NCBI GenBank assembly: GCA_965233665.1
Contig: CBDDTG010000010.1
Coordinates: forward strand, 6,758-70,757
Source: Bacterioplanes sp965233665
Lineage (GTDB): Bacteria > Pseudomonadota > Gammaproteobacteria > Pseudomonadales > Oceanobacteraceae
DNA length: 64,000 bases
Direction: 5' to 3'
This document shows, one piece after another, positions 17,516-26,394 of this stretch. Within the stretch, counting starts at the first letter, position 1. Every line of letters begins with the position of its first letter. The notes beneath the pieces are model-generated. The model searched no databases, was not told the DNA's origin, and saw only the letters and a list, made by a program, of their open reading frames with translations. A program made the translations under genes and the position numbers.

Positions 17516-19819
17516 ATGAAGTCGATTCGATGCCTGCTGCTAAGCATTTTGCTACTGGCTTCGTCCCCGCTCTGGGCCATGAGCCCGGTGCTGCTTCCAG
17601 ATGGCTCTTTTGACTTTGCCATAACCCAATACGTGGCGGTGTATGAAGATAAAACCGCCCGTTTGGGGATTGAGCGCATGCTCACCCGAGAGCAGCAGCT
17701 GCGATTTACTCCCAGTCACAGCCAGACGCTGAAGTTTGGTGTCTCAGATTCCGTTTTCTGGCTGCGATTAAGCATTACCAACCCTTATAACGATGCTCGG
17801 CAAGGCGTTATCAGCCTCTCCAATAGCCGCCTCGATCAGGTTCGTTTATTCGATATCACCGAAGACTCATTGCGTCAGGCATTGGCACATCAACAGCCAG
17901 GAAAGCTGCGTGGTGGCTTTCAACAAGCCTATCCATTTCGCATTGAGCTGAAACCTAAAGCCACCCACAGCTATTTGATTCGCCTGAGTTCTGATTCTGT
18001 CTTCAACTCTGGCATTCGCCTGAGCAGCCTGGATCACTTTCTCTCCAACGAGCAAGCGCAGTTTTGGACCCTAGGTTTAGTGCTGGGCTGGATCCTGGCG
18101 ACCATGGCCTACTTTGCTCATCTCGGCTGGCAGCGACGCTTGCCCCTCGCAGGCTGGGGCATGGCGTACTGTTTAGCGATGGCAGGCTACCTCATTGCCT
18201 GGAGCAGCCTAGGTGCCGTATTGCAGCCGTTGCCAAACTTGCTGCGCGAGCAATTAGCACTGACTTGCCTACCACTGGCGGCCATCGCCTTTAATTTGGC
18301 CATCTACAGCTTACCTTGGGCCAAGTCACGGATTCGTACCGGCTTGCTGGCCATGTCGAGCATTCAATTTGCTATCGCCATCATTGCCTTGTTCAGCGAC
18401 GGTTTCAGTGATCTGCTAGTCACGGTGGCCGTCACGGTTAACTACTTGGTATTGGCGGTCTGGTTGCTGTTTAGCCATTGCCAGCAGCGCATGGCGCAGC
18501 GCCCTTTGCAGTGGGCCGCCAGCTTGGCGGGTATCGGGCTACTCATTTCATTGCTCAGTGACTTAAACCTGCTGCAGCTGGATGTGTTTACCGACTGGGC
18601 CACGCTCCTGCTGCCGATGGTTATGGTGGTCGGCCTGGTCTTGGCCAGCATGCAACTTAGCCGTCCACGTCAACGTGACGTCATTGTGTCTGCCGCCACC
18701 CCCTGGCTGACACCCGATCTCCTTAATCAGGTCAGTCACGAGCTGCGCAGCCCGATCAATGGTGTGATGGGGATGAGCGAGCTGCTGGCGGACTCACCGC
18801 TAAGTGCCAGCCAGCGTGAGTGTTTAGATACCATCAATATTGCCGGCCAAGATTTGTCCCATGTAACGCAACAACTCTCCGACTTAGCACGCATTTACAA
18901 TCAGCAGCTCGAGCTAGAGCGCAAAGCATTTGCGGTCGGCGATCTGATGGAGCAAACGCTGGTATTTTGTCAGCAACAATCGCAGCAAAAACAGATCGAA
19001 CTGTTACTCGACATCAGCAGCGAGCTTCCTGCCCGCTACATTGGTGATCAACAACGCCTGACGGCCATCTTATATGCACTGCTTAACCACACCCTTGGGT
19101 ATGCGGAGTTTGGCGAGCTGACCTTGCGCGCGCAGCCCTTTCAGCAGGATGGCCAGCATGGGCTGCATATCCAGTTATTGTTAAATGGCAACCTAAGTAA
19201 GCACGACGAATTTCGCAACGTACTGCGCCAGCTGCAACCGCAACGCGGCAGTGATCAGGGCTTGAACGGCCGCCACTGGGATTTGCTGATCTGCCGCCAC
19301 TTACTGATAAAAATGCAGGCACAAATGACGGTGGAGTGCATCAATCATCAAGGCGCCTGCGTTGATGTGTATTTACCACTGACCGCCGAGCATCAACTTC
19401 AACAGCAACAAACGCAACGCCCAGAACTGAGCCTTGAGGGCCGACGCATTCTGGTCGTCGATGACAACGCCACCTTACGTACGGTGTTAGAGAAGCATTT
19501 GCGCCGTTGGAATGCCCAAGTCTGGGTCAGCCATAGCGGTCCAGAAGCACTGGCCCAACTGCGCAGCCAAGTTAGCCGAGGCGAAGCCATTGATACGGTT
19601 ATTACCGATCAAGACATGCCAGCCATGACCGGTATTCAGCTGGCAGTGCGCATCGAAAACGACGGTGAAATCACCCCAAAGCCGAAACTGATGATGCTCA
19701 CTGGCATGGTCACCGCCTCTCTCAAGCGTGAAGCACTGGATACGGGCATTCGTCATGTTGTTGCCAAGCCAGTCACGGCCGATAAGCTGCGTCGCAGCTT
19801 GCAGGAGTTGGAGTCCTAA
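17516..19819 (+). CDS. 7TM hybrid sensor kinase with a degenerate ATP-binding domain
   Basis: The 767-residue protein has a signal peptide (residues 1-21), a periplasmic 7TMR-DISMED2-like sensor domain to about residue 180, seven membrane helices (about 181-375), a HisKA domain with VSHELRSPING (His408), an HATPase-like region and a C-terminal receiver with the Asp pair in VVDDN, phospho-acceptor Asp698 and AKP. The HATPase region lacks the usual residues: the N-box position is His525 rather than Asn, and no DxGxG or GxGLGL motif is visible. It may therefore be unable to bind ATP and act as a signalling scaffold, or be phosphorylated by a partner. It ends 4 bases into the convergent AAA gene. 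Confidence 0.85.
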   Translation: MKSIRCLLLSILLLASSPLWAMSPVLLPDGSFDFAITQYVAVYEDKTARLGIERMLTREQQLRFTPSHSQTLKFGVSDSVFWLRLSITNPYNDARQGVISLSNSRLDQVRLFDITEDSLRQALAHQQPGKLRGGFQQAYPFRIELKPKATHSYLIRLSSDSVFNSGIRLSSLDHFLSNEQAQFWTLGLVLGWILATMAYFAHLGWQRRLPLAGWGMAYCLAMAGYLIAWSSLGAVLQPLPNLLREQLALTCLPLAAIAFNLAIYSLPWAKSRIRTGLLAMSSIQFAIAIIALFSDGFSDLLVTVAVTVNYLVLAVWLLFSHCQQRMAQRPLQWAASLAGIGLLISLLSDLNLLQLDVFTDWATLLLPMVMVVGLVLASMQLSRPRQRDVIVSAATPWLTPDLLNQVSHELRSPINGVMGMSELLADSPLSASQRECLDTINIAGQDLSHVTQQLSDLARIYNQQLELERKAFAVGDLMEQTLVFCQQQSQQKQIELLLDISSELPARYIGDQQRLTAILYALLNHTLGYAEFGELTLRAQPFQQDGQHGLHIQLLLNGNLSKHDEFRNVLRQLQPQRGSDQGLNGRHWDLLICRHLLIKMQAQMTVECINHQGACVDVYLPLTAEHQLQQQQTQRPELSLEGRRILVVDDNATLRTVLEKHLRRWNAQVWVSHSGPEALAQLRSQVSRGEAIDTVITDQDMPAMTGIQLAVRIENDGEITPKPKLMMLTGMVTASLKREALDTGIRHVVAKPVTADKLRRSLQELES

Positions 19820-21282
19820 CCCGCCATGACCGCCCGCTCTTGAGCCCATTCGCGCAACTGCAGCAGCGGCTCTGCCATGGTGACGGACAGTGGCCGTGTG
19901 CGCATAATTTCGCGCATTAAAACATCTGTGTGCAAGCTTTGCTCATCGCTGGCATGCCAACCAGACACCACCGCTTGCTCAAGCTCCGCCCCAGAAAATC
20001 CTTCGCTCATGGCCGCCAACGCTTCTAGGTCAAACAGGCTGCTGTCCAGACCGCGTTTTTGCAGATGTATGGCAAGAATCTTTTGCCGCACCTCGGTATT
20101 CGGTAGGTCGACGAAAAACAACTCGTCCAAGCGGCCTTTGCGCACCAACTCAGGTGGCAAGGCCTGAATGTTGTTCGCCGTTGCCACCACAAACACCCGC
20201 GACTTGTGCTCCGCCAGCCAGGTCAGCAGTGTGCCCAGCACGCGCTGGCTGACACCGCCGTCACTGCCATCTTGTCCTAAGCCTTTTTCAATCTCATCGA
20301 TCCACACCACGCACGGCGACATGGCTTCGGCCAGCTGCAATGACTCTCGCAACTGGCGCTCGGTTTCACCGATGAACTTGTTGTACAACGTGGCGAAGTC
20401 CAGGCGCAGCAAAGGCACCCCCCAACTGCCGGCCACCGCTTTCGCTGCCAAGCTTTTACCGCCACCTTGAATGCCAAACAGCATCATGCCTTTTGGGCGC
20501 AAGTCATCGTCAGCCTCCAAAAACGCGCGATGACGCTGGTCTAACCAGTGTTTCAACTGATTTAATCCGGCCACTTCGGCAAAGCGTGCGGTATCGAACT
20601 CGTATTGCATGACGCCGTCCATATCCATGAGTTCGAGCTTGGCCTTGCTGATCGCCGGGACGTCTTCTTCGGTGAGCGCACCGTCGTCGATGATGGCACC
20701 ACGCACCAAGTGACGCGCATCCGATAGGGTTAACCCACGCAAATTGGCAACCAAGCGATTTAGGATTTCAGGGTCGGCCTTGACCTTGCGGCCATGCTGG
20801 TTCGCATACAAACGGGCTTCTTCTCTGACCAACGCCAGCAGCTGCTCTTCATCGGGCAAATGCAGTGAAAAGTAGGCCGCCATGCGCTTGAGTTCATCTG
20901 GCAACTGCACTCTGTGGCTTAGCAGCACTAGTGTTTTGCCGAAGCGCTTGTGTTGCAGGGCGATGTCTTTCAGTAGGCGAACCACCATCGCTTCATGCAG
21001 ATAAGGGTGTAAATCGCACAACACGTACAAACCGCCTTGTTCGCGTTGTTTTATCGCTTTTAGGGCAGCGTCGGGCTGTTGGGTGTCGGTCTCGCCACCA
21101 ATGTCTTCGCCAAAGCCCAGCCGGCGCAGACCATCGGTTAGCGTCCATTGCTGCAAGCCAAGACCGCGCTGAATCGCTAGACGGGTAAGAATCTCTAAGG
21201 CCCTGGGCTCTTCGTGGGTTTCAATGACCAACAGCGGTAACTGTCGATCCAACATCAGCCCAAGGTCACGAATATCCTGCAT
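19816..21282 (-). CDS. AAA family ATPase, Ycf46-like
   Basis: This 488-residue protein has an N-terminal degenerate P-loop-like domain and a C-terminal AAA domain with Walker A GIQGGGKS (270-277), Walker B VVWIDE (325-330), a sensor at VVATANN and the arginine-containing LVRKGRLDE. It matches the Ycf46 group found in cyanobacteria, plastids and many gammaproteobacteria, for which a link to inorganic carbon use has been reported in cyanobacteria but no general role is established. The start at 21282 has an AGGAAG ribosome site; an open frame six codons longer does not. Its tail overlaps the sensor kinase gene by 4 bases. Confidence 0.85.
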   Translation of the reverse strand: MQDIRDLGLMLDRQLPLLVIETHEEPRALEILTRLAIQRGLGLQQWTLTDGLRRLGFGEDIGGETDTQQPDAALKAIKQREQGGLYVLCDLHPYLHEAMVVRLLKDIALQHKRFGKTLVLLSHRVQLPDELKRMAAYFSLHLPDEEQLLALVREEARLYANQHGRKVKADPEILNRLVANLRGLTLSDARHLVRGAIIDDGALTEEDVPAISKAKLELMDMDGVMQYEFDTARFAEVAGLNQLKHWLDQRHRAFLEADDDLRPKGMMLFGIQGGGKSLAAKAVAGSWGVPLLRLDFATLYNKFIGETERQLRESLQLAEAMSPCVVWIDEIEKGLGQDGSDGGVSQRVLGTLLTWLAEHKSRVFVVATANNIQALPPELVRKGRLDELFFVDLPNTEVRQKILAIHLQKRGLDSSLFDLEALAAMSEGFSGAELEQAVVSGWHASDEQSLHTDVLMREIMRTRPLSVTMAEPLLQLREWAQERAVMAG

Positions 21283-21393
21283 ACTTCTTCCTACGCCCAA
21301 GTATTTACACTAGTAACTATACCTGATGCACATCATGCAGACAGACCGACATTGCCGTAAAATAGTCGCCATTCTCATTTTTGGAGGCCTGTC

Positions 21394-22059
21394 ATGAGCC
21401 TGAACGCCACTTCTTCATCGCCGCGCCGCCTATCACTGTTAGATAAGCTCATCAGTAATGCCGATCAGGCCCTGCGAACCTTGGTGCCCGGAGCTGCCAG
21501 CGAATATCGCCCGTCGCCAGCGCAGCAGCGTCCTCACGCCGAGCTTAACGATGAAGAAAAGCGACACGCTGCCGGCTTAATGCGCATTAACCACACAGGT
21601 GAAGTGTGTGCCCAGGCACTGTATCAAGGACAAGCGTTGACGGCGAAGCTGCCAGAAGTGCGTGATGCGATGGAAGAAGCCGCGCGTGAAGAGGTGGACC
21701 ACTTGGTCTGGTGTGAAAAGCGCATTCATGAGCTTGGCAGCCACACCAGCCGCCTAAACCCTCTGTTTTATGGCTTGTCGTTCGGTATTGGCGCCGTTGC
21801 TGGCAAAATCAGCGATAAGGTCAGCCTGGGCTTTGTTGCCGCCACAGAAGAGCAAGTATGCCAGCACCTCAGTGCTCACATGACCTCGCTGCCGACTCAG
21901 GATGAAAAAAGCAAAGCTGTGCTGCTGCAAATGCTGGAAGACGAGGCCAAACACGCCACCACCGCTCTCGACGCAGGCGGCGCTCGCTTCCCACTGCCGG
22001 TCAAATTGGCAATGACCGGGCTGTCGAAAGTCATGACCAAAGCCACTTACCGTATCTAG
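21394..22059 (+). CDS. coq7: Demethoxyubiquinone hydroxylase Coq7
   Basis: Coq7 is a di-iron, membrane-associated monooxygenase that adds the 6-hydroxyl group to demethoxyubiquinol in ubiquinone synthesis. The 221-residue protein shows the ferritin-like iron ligands in INHTGEVCAQALYQGQ, REEVDHLVWC, ATEEQVCQHL and LEDEAKHATTAL. A strong GGAGG precedes the ATG. Many gammaproteobacteria use UbiF instead; Coq7 is the form found in Pseudomonas and relatives. Confidence 0.96.
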   Translation: MSLNATSSSPRRLSLLDKLISNADQALRTLVPGAASEYRPSPAQQRPHAELNDEEKRHAAGLMRINHTGEVCAQALYQGQALTAKLPEVRDAMEEAAREEVDHLVWCEKRIHELGSHTSRLNPLFYGLSFGIGAVAGKISDKVSLGFVAATEEQVCQHLSAHMTSLPTQDEKSKAVLLQMLEDEAKHATTALDAGGARFPLPVKLAMTGLSKVMTKATYRI

Positions 22060-22120
22060 AGCCCTCCGGCGATACCGAGCGGACGCCGAACGATTCAGAG
22101 GCGCCCCAGCCCCGGTGCAG

Positions 22121-22161
22121 CTGACTCATGCTGGTGCGACCTTATGCACCAGCATGGCTCA
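22121..22161. repeat. Long hairpin-forming inverted repeat downstream of coq7
   Basis: CATGCTGGTGC at 22127-22137 pairs perfectly with GCACCAGCATG at 22146-22156 across an 8-base loop, and CTGA/TCAG at the outer ends extend the stem past two mismatches. No T run follows. It lies in a 254-base gap that otherwise shows no gene, and may be an RNA 3'-end stabiliser, a repetitive extragenic element or a protein-binding site. Confidence 0.6.
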
Positions 22162-22313
22162 GAACACGGCCTTATATCGCCGCCCCCATGCTAGATGGAT
22201 TTCTGTTATTCCAGGCAAAGCCGATGCAACCGCATTAGGCTGAAGAGACAGCCTTTTCAGAGCCTCGACGCTCGCTTTCTGTGTTTAGAGGTTGTGTGTT
22301 GTCAGGAGTCACT

Positions 22314-22553
22314 ATGTCCCATCACCGTCACAACTGGTTAGATCGAATTCGGCGCTTTTACCGTTTACCTGAGCATCAACCTGAATACCAATGGATGCAC
22401 AGTCGCACCTATCAGCGTCGGCGCGAACAGGTCAAAACTGGCTGGATCATTGCCGGCCTCGCCATGTTGGGGCTGGGGAGCATCGGAGCGGTGGTCATCA
22501 TCGCGGCGTTTGCCACCTTTATGTCGCTGGCCTTTTTAGAGTACGACCAATAA
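22314..22553 (+). CDS. Small membrane protein of unknown function
   Basis: I do not recognise this 79-residue protein. It has a basic, histidine- and arginine-rich N-terminal half (HHRHNW, RRFYRL, TYQRRREQ) and one or two membrane segments in the C-terminal half (from WIIAGLAML to FATFMSLAF). By the positive-inside rule the N-terminus should be cytoplasmic. The start has an AGGAG ribosome site at the right distance, and a terminator follows directly, so it looks like a real, separately transcribed gene. The frame is open 11 codons further upstream, but with no ribosome site. Confidence 0.7.
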   Translation: MSHHRHNWLDRIRRFYRLPEHQPEYQWMHSRTYQRRREQVKTGWIIAGLAMLGLGSIGAVVIIAAFATFMSLAFLEYDQ

Positions 22554-22587
22554 AAAAGCCGCCGCTGCGATGGCAACGGCGGCTTTT
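22554..22587. terminator. Bidirectional terminator
   Basis: AAAAGCCGCCG at 22554-22564 pairs with CGGCGGCTTTT at 22577-22587. With A and T runs on the two flanks it can stop both the small membrane protein gene and the convergent ilvIH operon. Confidence 0.88.
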
Positions 22588-22608
22588 CATCGTGCATCAG
22601 TGCTGAGC

Positions 22609-23100
22609 TTATAGACTCAGTACCTTCTCTCCACGTGCGATACCAGACACACCTGAGCGCACCGTTTCCAGTACACAGCCTTCACCAATAGAATCAATAA
22701 AGGCTTCGATTTTATCCGTCGCACCGGTCAGTTGAATGGTGTACACACTGGCAGTGACGTCCACAATTTGACCGCGGAAGATATCAACGGTGCGTTTGAT
22801 CTCTGCCCGCTGTGCACCGACCGCTTTCACCTTAATCAGCATCAGCTCACGCTCAATGTGAGCACCTTCAGACAAGTCCACCAATTTGACCACTTCGATC
22901 AGCTTATTGAGCTGCTTGGTGATTTGCTCAATTTTGCGGTCATCACCCGTGGTGGTCATGGTCAGACGTGACAGTGTTTCGTCTTCCGTCGGCGCCACGG
23001 TCAAAGTCTCAATGTTGTAGCCTCGCTGAGCAAACAACCCCACCACCCGCGACAGCGCACCGGGTTCGTTTTCCATCAGGATTGAAATGATATGTCTCAT
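22609..23100 (-). CDS. ilvH: Acetolactate synthase small (regulatory) subunit
   Basis: IlvH is the regulatory subunit of acetolactate synthase and gives valine feedback inhibition. The 163-residue protein begins MRHIISILMENEPGALSRV, the ACT-domain signature, and continues with the C-terminal domain typical of IlvH/IlvN (ELMLIKVKA, QLTGATDKIEAF). It follows ilvI by two bases. A longer open frame upstream would lie inside ilvI and is not supported. Confidence 0.96.
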   Translation of the reverse strand: MRHIISILMENEPGALSRVVGLFAQRGYNIETLTVAPTEDETLSRLTMTTTGDDRKIEQITKQLNKLIEVVKLVDLSEGAHIERELMLIKVKAVGAQRAEIKRTVDIFRGQIVDVTASVYTIQLTGATDKIEAFIDSIGEGCVLETVRSGVSGIARGEKVLSL

Positions 23101-23102
23101 GA

Positions 23103-24827
23103 TCAAGTACGCTCCGTCTTGCTTAGCCACATGTCACGCATGGTTCCCATCGGCACCTGCATGGGATAAACGTGCTCTTCTTCGTCGACAGCGACGTCGA
23201 GGAATACCAGACGGTTTTGATACTTGTTAAAGGCATCATCCAAGGCTTGCGCTAAGTCGCCACGCTCAGTGACTTGAATGCCGACGTGACCATAAGCTTC
23301 GACCAGCTTCACGAAATCGGGCAAAGATTCCATGTAAGAGTTCGAATGGCGGCCTTCGTAGTTCATATCCTGCCACTGACGCACCATGCCCAATGAGCCG
23401 TTATTGAGGCACAGAATTTTTACCGGAATGCCGTACTGTAGGCAGGTCGACAACTCCTGAATGTTCATCTGAATCGAACCTTCACCAGTGACGCACACCA
23501 CCATGTCATCAGGGAAGTTCATCTTGATGCCCATGGCCGCCGGGAAGCCAAAGCCCATGGTGCCCAGGCCACCGGAGTTGATCCAGCGATTGGGTTTATC
23601 GAACTTGTAGTATTGGGCGGCAAACATCTGGTGCTGGCCCACATCCGAGGTGACGTAAGCATCGCCTTTGGTGGCTTTCCACAGGGCTTCCACGACTTCT
23701 TGCGGCTTCATCTTGCCGTTTTCATTAATCTGGTAGCGCATACCATGGCGCTGGCGCCATTCGTTGATTTGCTTCCACCAAGATTCGATTGCAGCTTCGT
23801 CTGGCGTCGTAGCGGCTTCATCCAGCAGCGACATCATCTCGTCCACCACACTGCCCACTGGGCCAACGATCGGCACATCAACCACGATGGTTTTAGAAAT
23901 GGAGGACGGATCAACATCCACATGGATCAGCTTGGCATCTGGGCAAAATTTATCGGTGGCGTTGGTCACACGATCGTCAAAGCGCGCGCCAATGGCCAAA
24001 ATGACGTCCGCATGGTGCATCGCCATGTTGGCCTCATAGGTACCGTGCATGCCCAGCATACCCAAGAAACGCTCACCCGTTCCCGGATACGCGCCCAACC
24101 CCATTAAGGTGTTGGTGCATGGGAAGTTCAAGCGATCGACCAAGGCCCGCAGTTTATCGGAGCTGCCATCAATGATAACGCCACCACCGCTGTAGATAAC
24201 CGGTCGCTTGGCGGCCAGCAGTAAATCAACGGCTTTTTTGATCTGGCCCGAATGACCGCGCTGTGGTGGCGTATATGAGCGCAGCTTCACTTTTTTGGGG
24301 AACTTATACTCAAAGCGCTCGTTAGGCATGGTCATGTCTTTCGGCACATCAATGACCACAGGCCCAGGGCGACCAGTGCTGGCAATATAAAATGCTTTAG
24401 CCACCAGCTCGGGAATCTCTTCCGGGTGCTTGACCGCAAAACTGTGCTTCACAATCGGACGCGACACACCCAGCATGTCGGTTTCTTGAAACGCATCGTC
24501 GCCCACCAAGTGACTCATCACCTGACCAGATATGACCACCATTGGAATGGAGTCGGTAAAGGCGGTTGCAATGCCGGTTACGGTATTGGTCGCACCCGGG
24601 CCCGAAGTGACCATCACCACACCTGGCTTTCCCGTCGCACGGGCATAGCCATCAGCCATATGAGCAGCGGCTTGCTCGTGACGGACCAGTACGTGTTTGA
24701 CGGCACTTTGTTTGTAGACGGCATCGTACACATGCAGCAACGAGCCGCCTGGGTATCCATAGATGTATTCAACGCCTGAATCATGCAGAGCGCGAACTAA
24801 CATTTCTCCGCCGGAAAGTAATTCCAC
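23103..24827 (-). CDS. ilvI: Acetolactate synthase large (catalytic) subunit
   Basis: This is the thiamine-diphosphate enzyme that starts valine, leucine and isoleucine synthesis. The 574-residue protein has the N-terminal ThDP domain with VRHEQAAAHMADGYARATG, a central domain with GARFDDRVT, and the C-terminal ThDP-binding stretch GFGFPAAMGIK followed by GEGSIQMNIQEL and NNGSLGMVRQWQ. The start appears to be GTG with GAGAGGA upstream. A long 5' leader precedes it. It is co-transcribed with ilvH. Confidence 0.96.
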   Translation of the reverse strand: MELLSGGEMLVRALHDSGVEYIYGYPGGSLLHVYDAVYKQSAVKHVLVRHEQAAAHMADGYARATGKPGVVMVTSGPGATNTVTGIATAFTDSIPMVVISGQVMSHLVGDDAFQETDMLGVSRPIVKHSFAVKHPEEIPELVAKAFYIASTGRPGPVVIDVPKDMTMPNERFEYKFPKKVKLRSYTPPQRGHSGQIKKAVDLLLAAKRPVIYSGGGVIIDGSSDKLRALVDRLNFPCTNTLMGLGAYPGTGERFLGMLGMHGTYEANMAMHHADVILAIGARFDDRVTNATDKFCPDAKLIHVDVDPSSISKTIVVDVPIVGPVGSVVDEMMSLLDEAATTPDEAAIESWWKQINEWRQRHGMRYQINENGKMKPQEVVEALWKATKGDAYVTSDVGQHQMFAAQYYKFDKPNRWINSGGLGTMGFGFPAAMGIKMNFPDDMVVCVTGEGSIQMNIQELSTCLQYGIPVKILCLNNGSLGMVRQWQDMNYEGRHSNSYMESLPDFVKLVEAYGHVGIQVTERGDLAQALDDAFNKYQNRLVFLDVAVDEEEHVYPMQVPMGTMRDMWLSKTERT

Positions 24828-25110
24828 CGTACTATCCTCTCTAACATGCTCTGCAGTAGAGCACTAAATTAATTACTATGCGAAATGAGCCATATACAAC
24901 GAAGCTCAGGGCTGGATGATTAACTTTTAGTTGCTCATCAGTACCCGCCTCTGATCCAGACTGCGGGACTGAACTGGGTCGGAGGATAACCGCACCAGGG
25001 GCCGTCATTGCATTACCGGTACCCAAGGGTGGCTGGGCGACTGCCGGTAAACAAAGGCTTTGCAAGTTTATCATTACGCATAGCTGTGTCTACCTTCAAT
25101 CCGACGTAAC
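24828..25110 (-). promoter_or_regulatory. Long, possibly structured leader of ilvI
   Basis: The space between ilvI and the divergent DUF4124 gene is 423 bases and holds no convincing gene. On the ilvI strand it has two notable inverted repeats: TTACCGG/CCGGTAA enclosing CCCA/TGGG (about 25014-25050), and GCTCT/AGAGC just before the ilvI ribosome site (about 24847-24863). A weak promoter (TTGAAG, 17 bases, TAATGA) lies near 25070-25100. No leader peptide rich in Ile, Val or Leu is visible. Branched-chain attenuation is a guess. Confidence 0.35.
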
Positions 25111-25250
25111 ACCTTGACAAATCATAGGGTTTTTCAGAATCTCAGCGCGTTTACCAAAAACCAGTAACACTGCGCAGAACGCCAGCACTGGAGTCCCTAT
25201 ACTGAGCATTGAAGGAAGCCATCTCCGCCATGTCACTGCGAGGACGTAAT

Positions 25251-25667
25251 ATGACCAAAACACGCTTAAGTCTGTCGATGCCGCTGCTATTGATGGCACT
25301 GTGGCTGCCATCACACACAGCGCTGGCAGAGAAAATTTATCGCTGGGTCGATGAAGATGGCCAGGTCCACTTTAGCTCGCAGCCACGCCGGGGCGTGGAT
25401 GACGACACATACAACGTGCAGATAAATCGCGTTATCCCGCCGCAACTGGAAGAAGAGAGCCCCCCAGAGGAAGAAACCATCTCCGGCGTTAGCGTTGAAC
25501 AAGCTCAATCCCTGTGTGCCAATGCTCGGGAAGTCAAAGAGCTACTCTCTTCCGAGTTGAACCGCCCTTTCACACGTGAAGACGGCACCGTAAGACCTCT
25601 CACTGATGAAGAACGCAAATCGAAGCTCGAAGCAGCCAACCAACGCATTAAAGATTACTGTCGCTAA
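25251..25667 (+). CDS. DUF4124 periplasmic protein
   Basis: The 138-residue protein has a signal peptide (cleavage after HTALA, about residue 26) and the DUF4124 motif IYRWVDEDGQVHFSSQP directly after it. The rest is acidic and charged, with two cysteines (one near ANAREV, one at the end). DUF4124 proteins have no established role; the domain is often found at the N-terminus of secreted proteins. The start at 25251 has a GAGG site; earlier in-frame starts lack one. The last 20 bases overlap the convergent pgeF gene. Confidence 0.85.
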   Translation: MTKTRLSLSMPLLLMALWLPSHTALAEKIYRWVDEDGQVHFSSQPRRGVDDDTYNVQINRVIPPQLEEESPPEEETISGVSVEQAQSLCANAREVKELLSSELNRPFTREDGTVRPLTDEERKSKLEAANQRIKDYCR

Positions 25668-26388
25668 GCCAAATCAAACTCGCCAGGCGCCCTGTCCGCG
25701 CCTGGCGCCGGTAAGAGTAAAAACGGTCATCACTGTAGGTACATAGCGCTAGGTTATATACCCGCTCAACACCCAGCTGTAACAAACGCTGCTTGGCTAT
25801 ACCTGCGAGATCCGCCAGCCAGCGCCCATCATTTCCCGGTTTTAGCAACGTCCCCTCCTCGATGCCCAAGCGCTCTGCGACTTCAGGCCCGATTTCAAAT
25901 GCCGATTGGCCAATCGCAGGCCCAATGCAAGCCCGAACGCAGCCCGGGTTACGAAAGTGCGCTAACGAGCGCTCAACGATACCATCCACCAAACCACGCC
26001 AACCGGCATGCACCGCCGCTACTTGTTCGCCATCGGTAAGCAAAATGGGTAAGCAATCCGCGGTGAGCACCGCACATGCCAACCCCAACTGCCGCGTCAC
26101 CGATGCATCCGCCGGCAACGTCACCGCACCACCACAGGCTTCGACTACATCTGTGCTGTGCGTTTGCTGCAGCCACTGCACCGCACGCACCGCTGGCAAA
26201 CGCTGGAGCAAGCGGCGGCGGTTATGCGCCACGACGACCGCATCGTCATCAACATGCTGTGCCAGATTCAAACGCTGGTAGTCAGCCTGAGATTGTCCCC
26301 AGCTAGCGGTGGCCGTGGTAATGCACATACCCACGTGAGGGTAATCGGCAAACTGTGGCCAGATCAGACCATCTGGGGTATGGATCAT
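25648..26388 (-). CDS. pgeF: Purine nucleoside phosphorylase / laccase-domain protein PgeF (YfiH)
   Basis: PgeF belongs to the YfiH/DUF152 family, whose members have purine nucleoside phosphorylase activity and, in E. coli, peptidoglycan-editing activity. The 246-residue protein carries the metal-site motifs QQTHSTDVV, TADCLPILL and AAVHAGWRGL. It follows rluD by six bases, the same pairing as in E. coli and Pseudomonas. Confidence 0.94.
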   Translation of the reverse strand: MIHTPDGLIWPQFADYPHVGMCITTATASWGQSQADYQRLNLAQHVDDDAVVVAHNRRRLLQRLPAVRAVQWLQQTHSTDVVEACGGAVTLPADASVTRQLGLACAVLTADCLPILLTDGEQVAAVHAGWRGLVDGIVERSLAHFRNPGCVRACIGPAIGQSAFEIGPEVAERLGIEEGTLLKPGNDGRWLADLAGIAKQRLLQLGVERVYNLALCTYSDDRFYSYRRQARTGRLASLIWLSDSNL

Positions 26389-26394
26389 GATAGA

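Noticed and set aside
24841..25074. 77-codon open frame in the ilvI leader as a regulatory peptide
   Set aside because: It has no run of Ile, Val or Leu codons and no terminator/antiterminator pair, so it does not look like an attenuation peptide.
25681..25707. Perfect GC-rich inverted repeat after the DUF4124 stop
   Set aside because: It lies inside the conserved end of pgeF and has no T run; coding constraint is enough to explain it.
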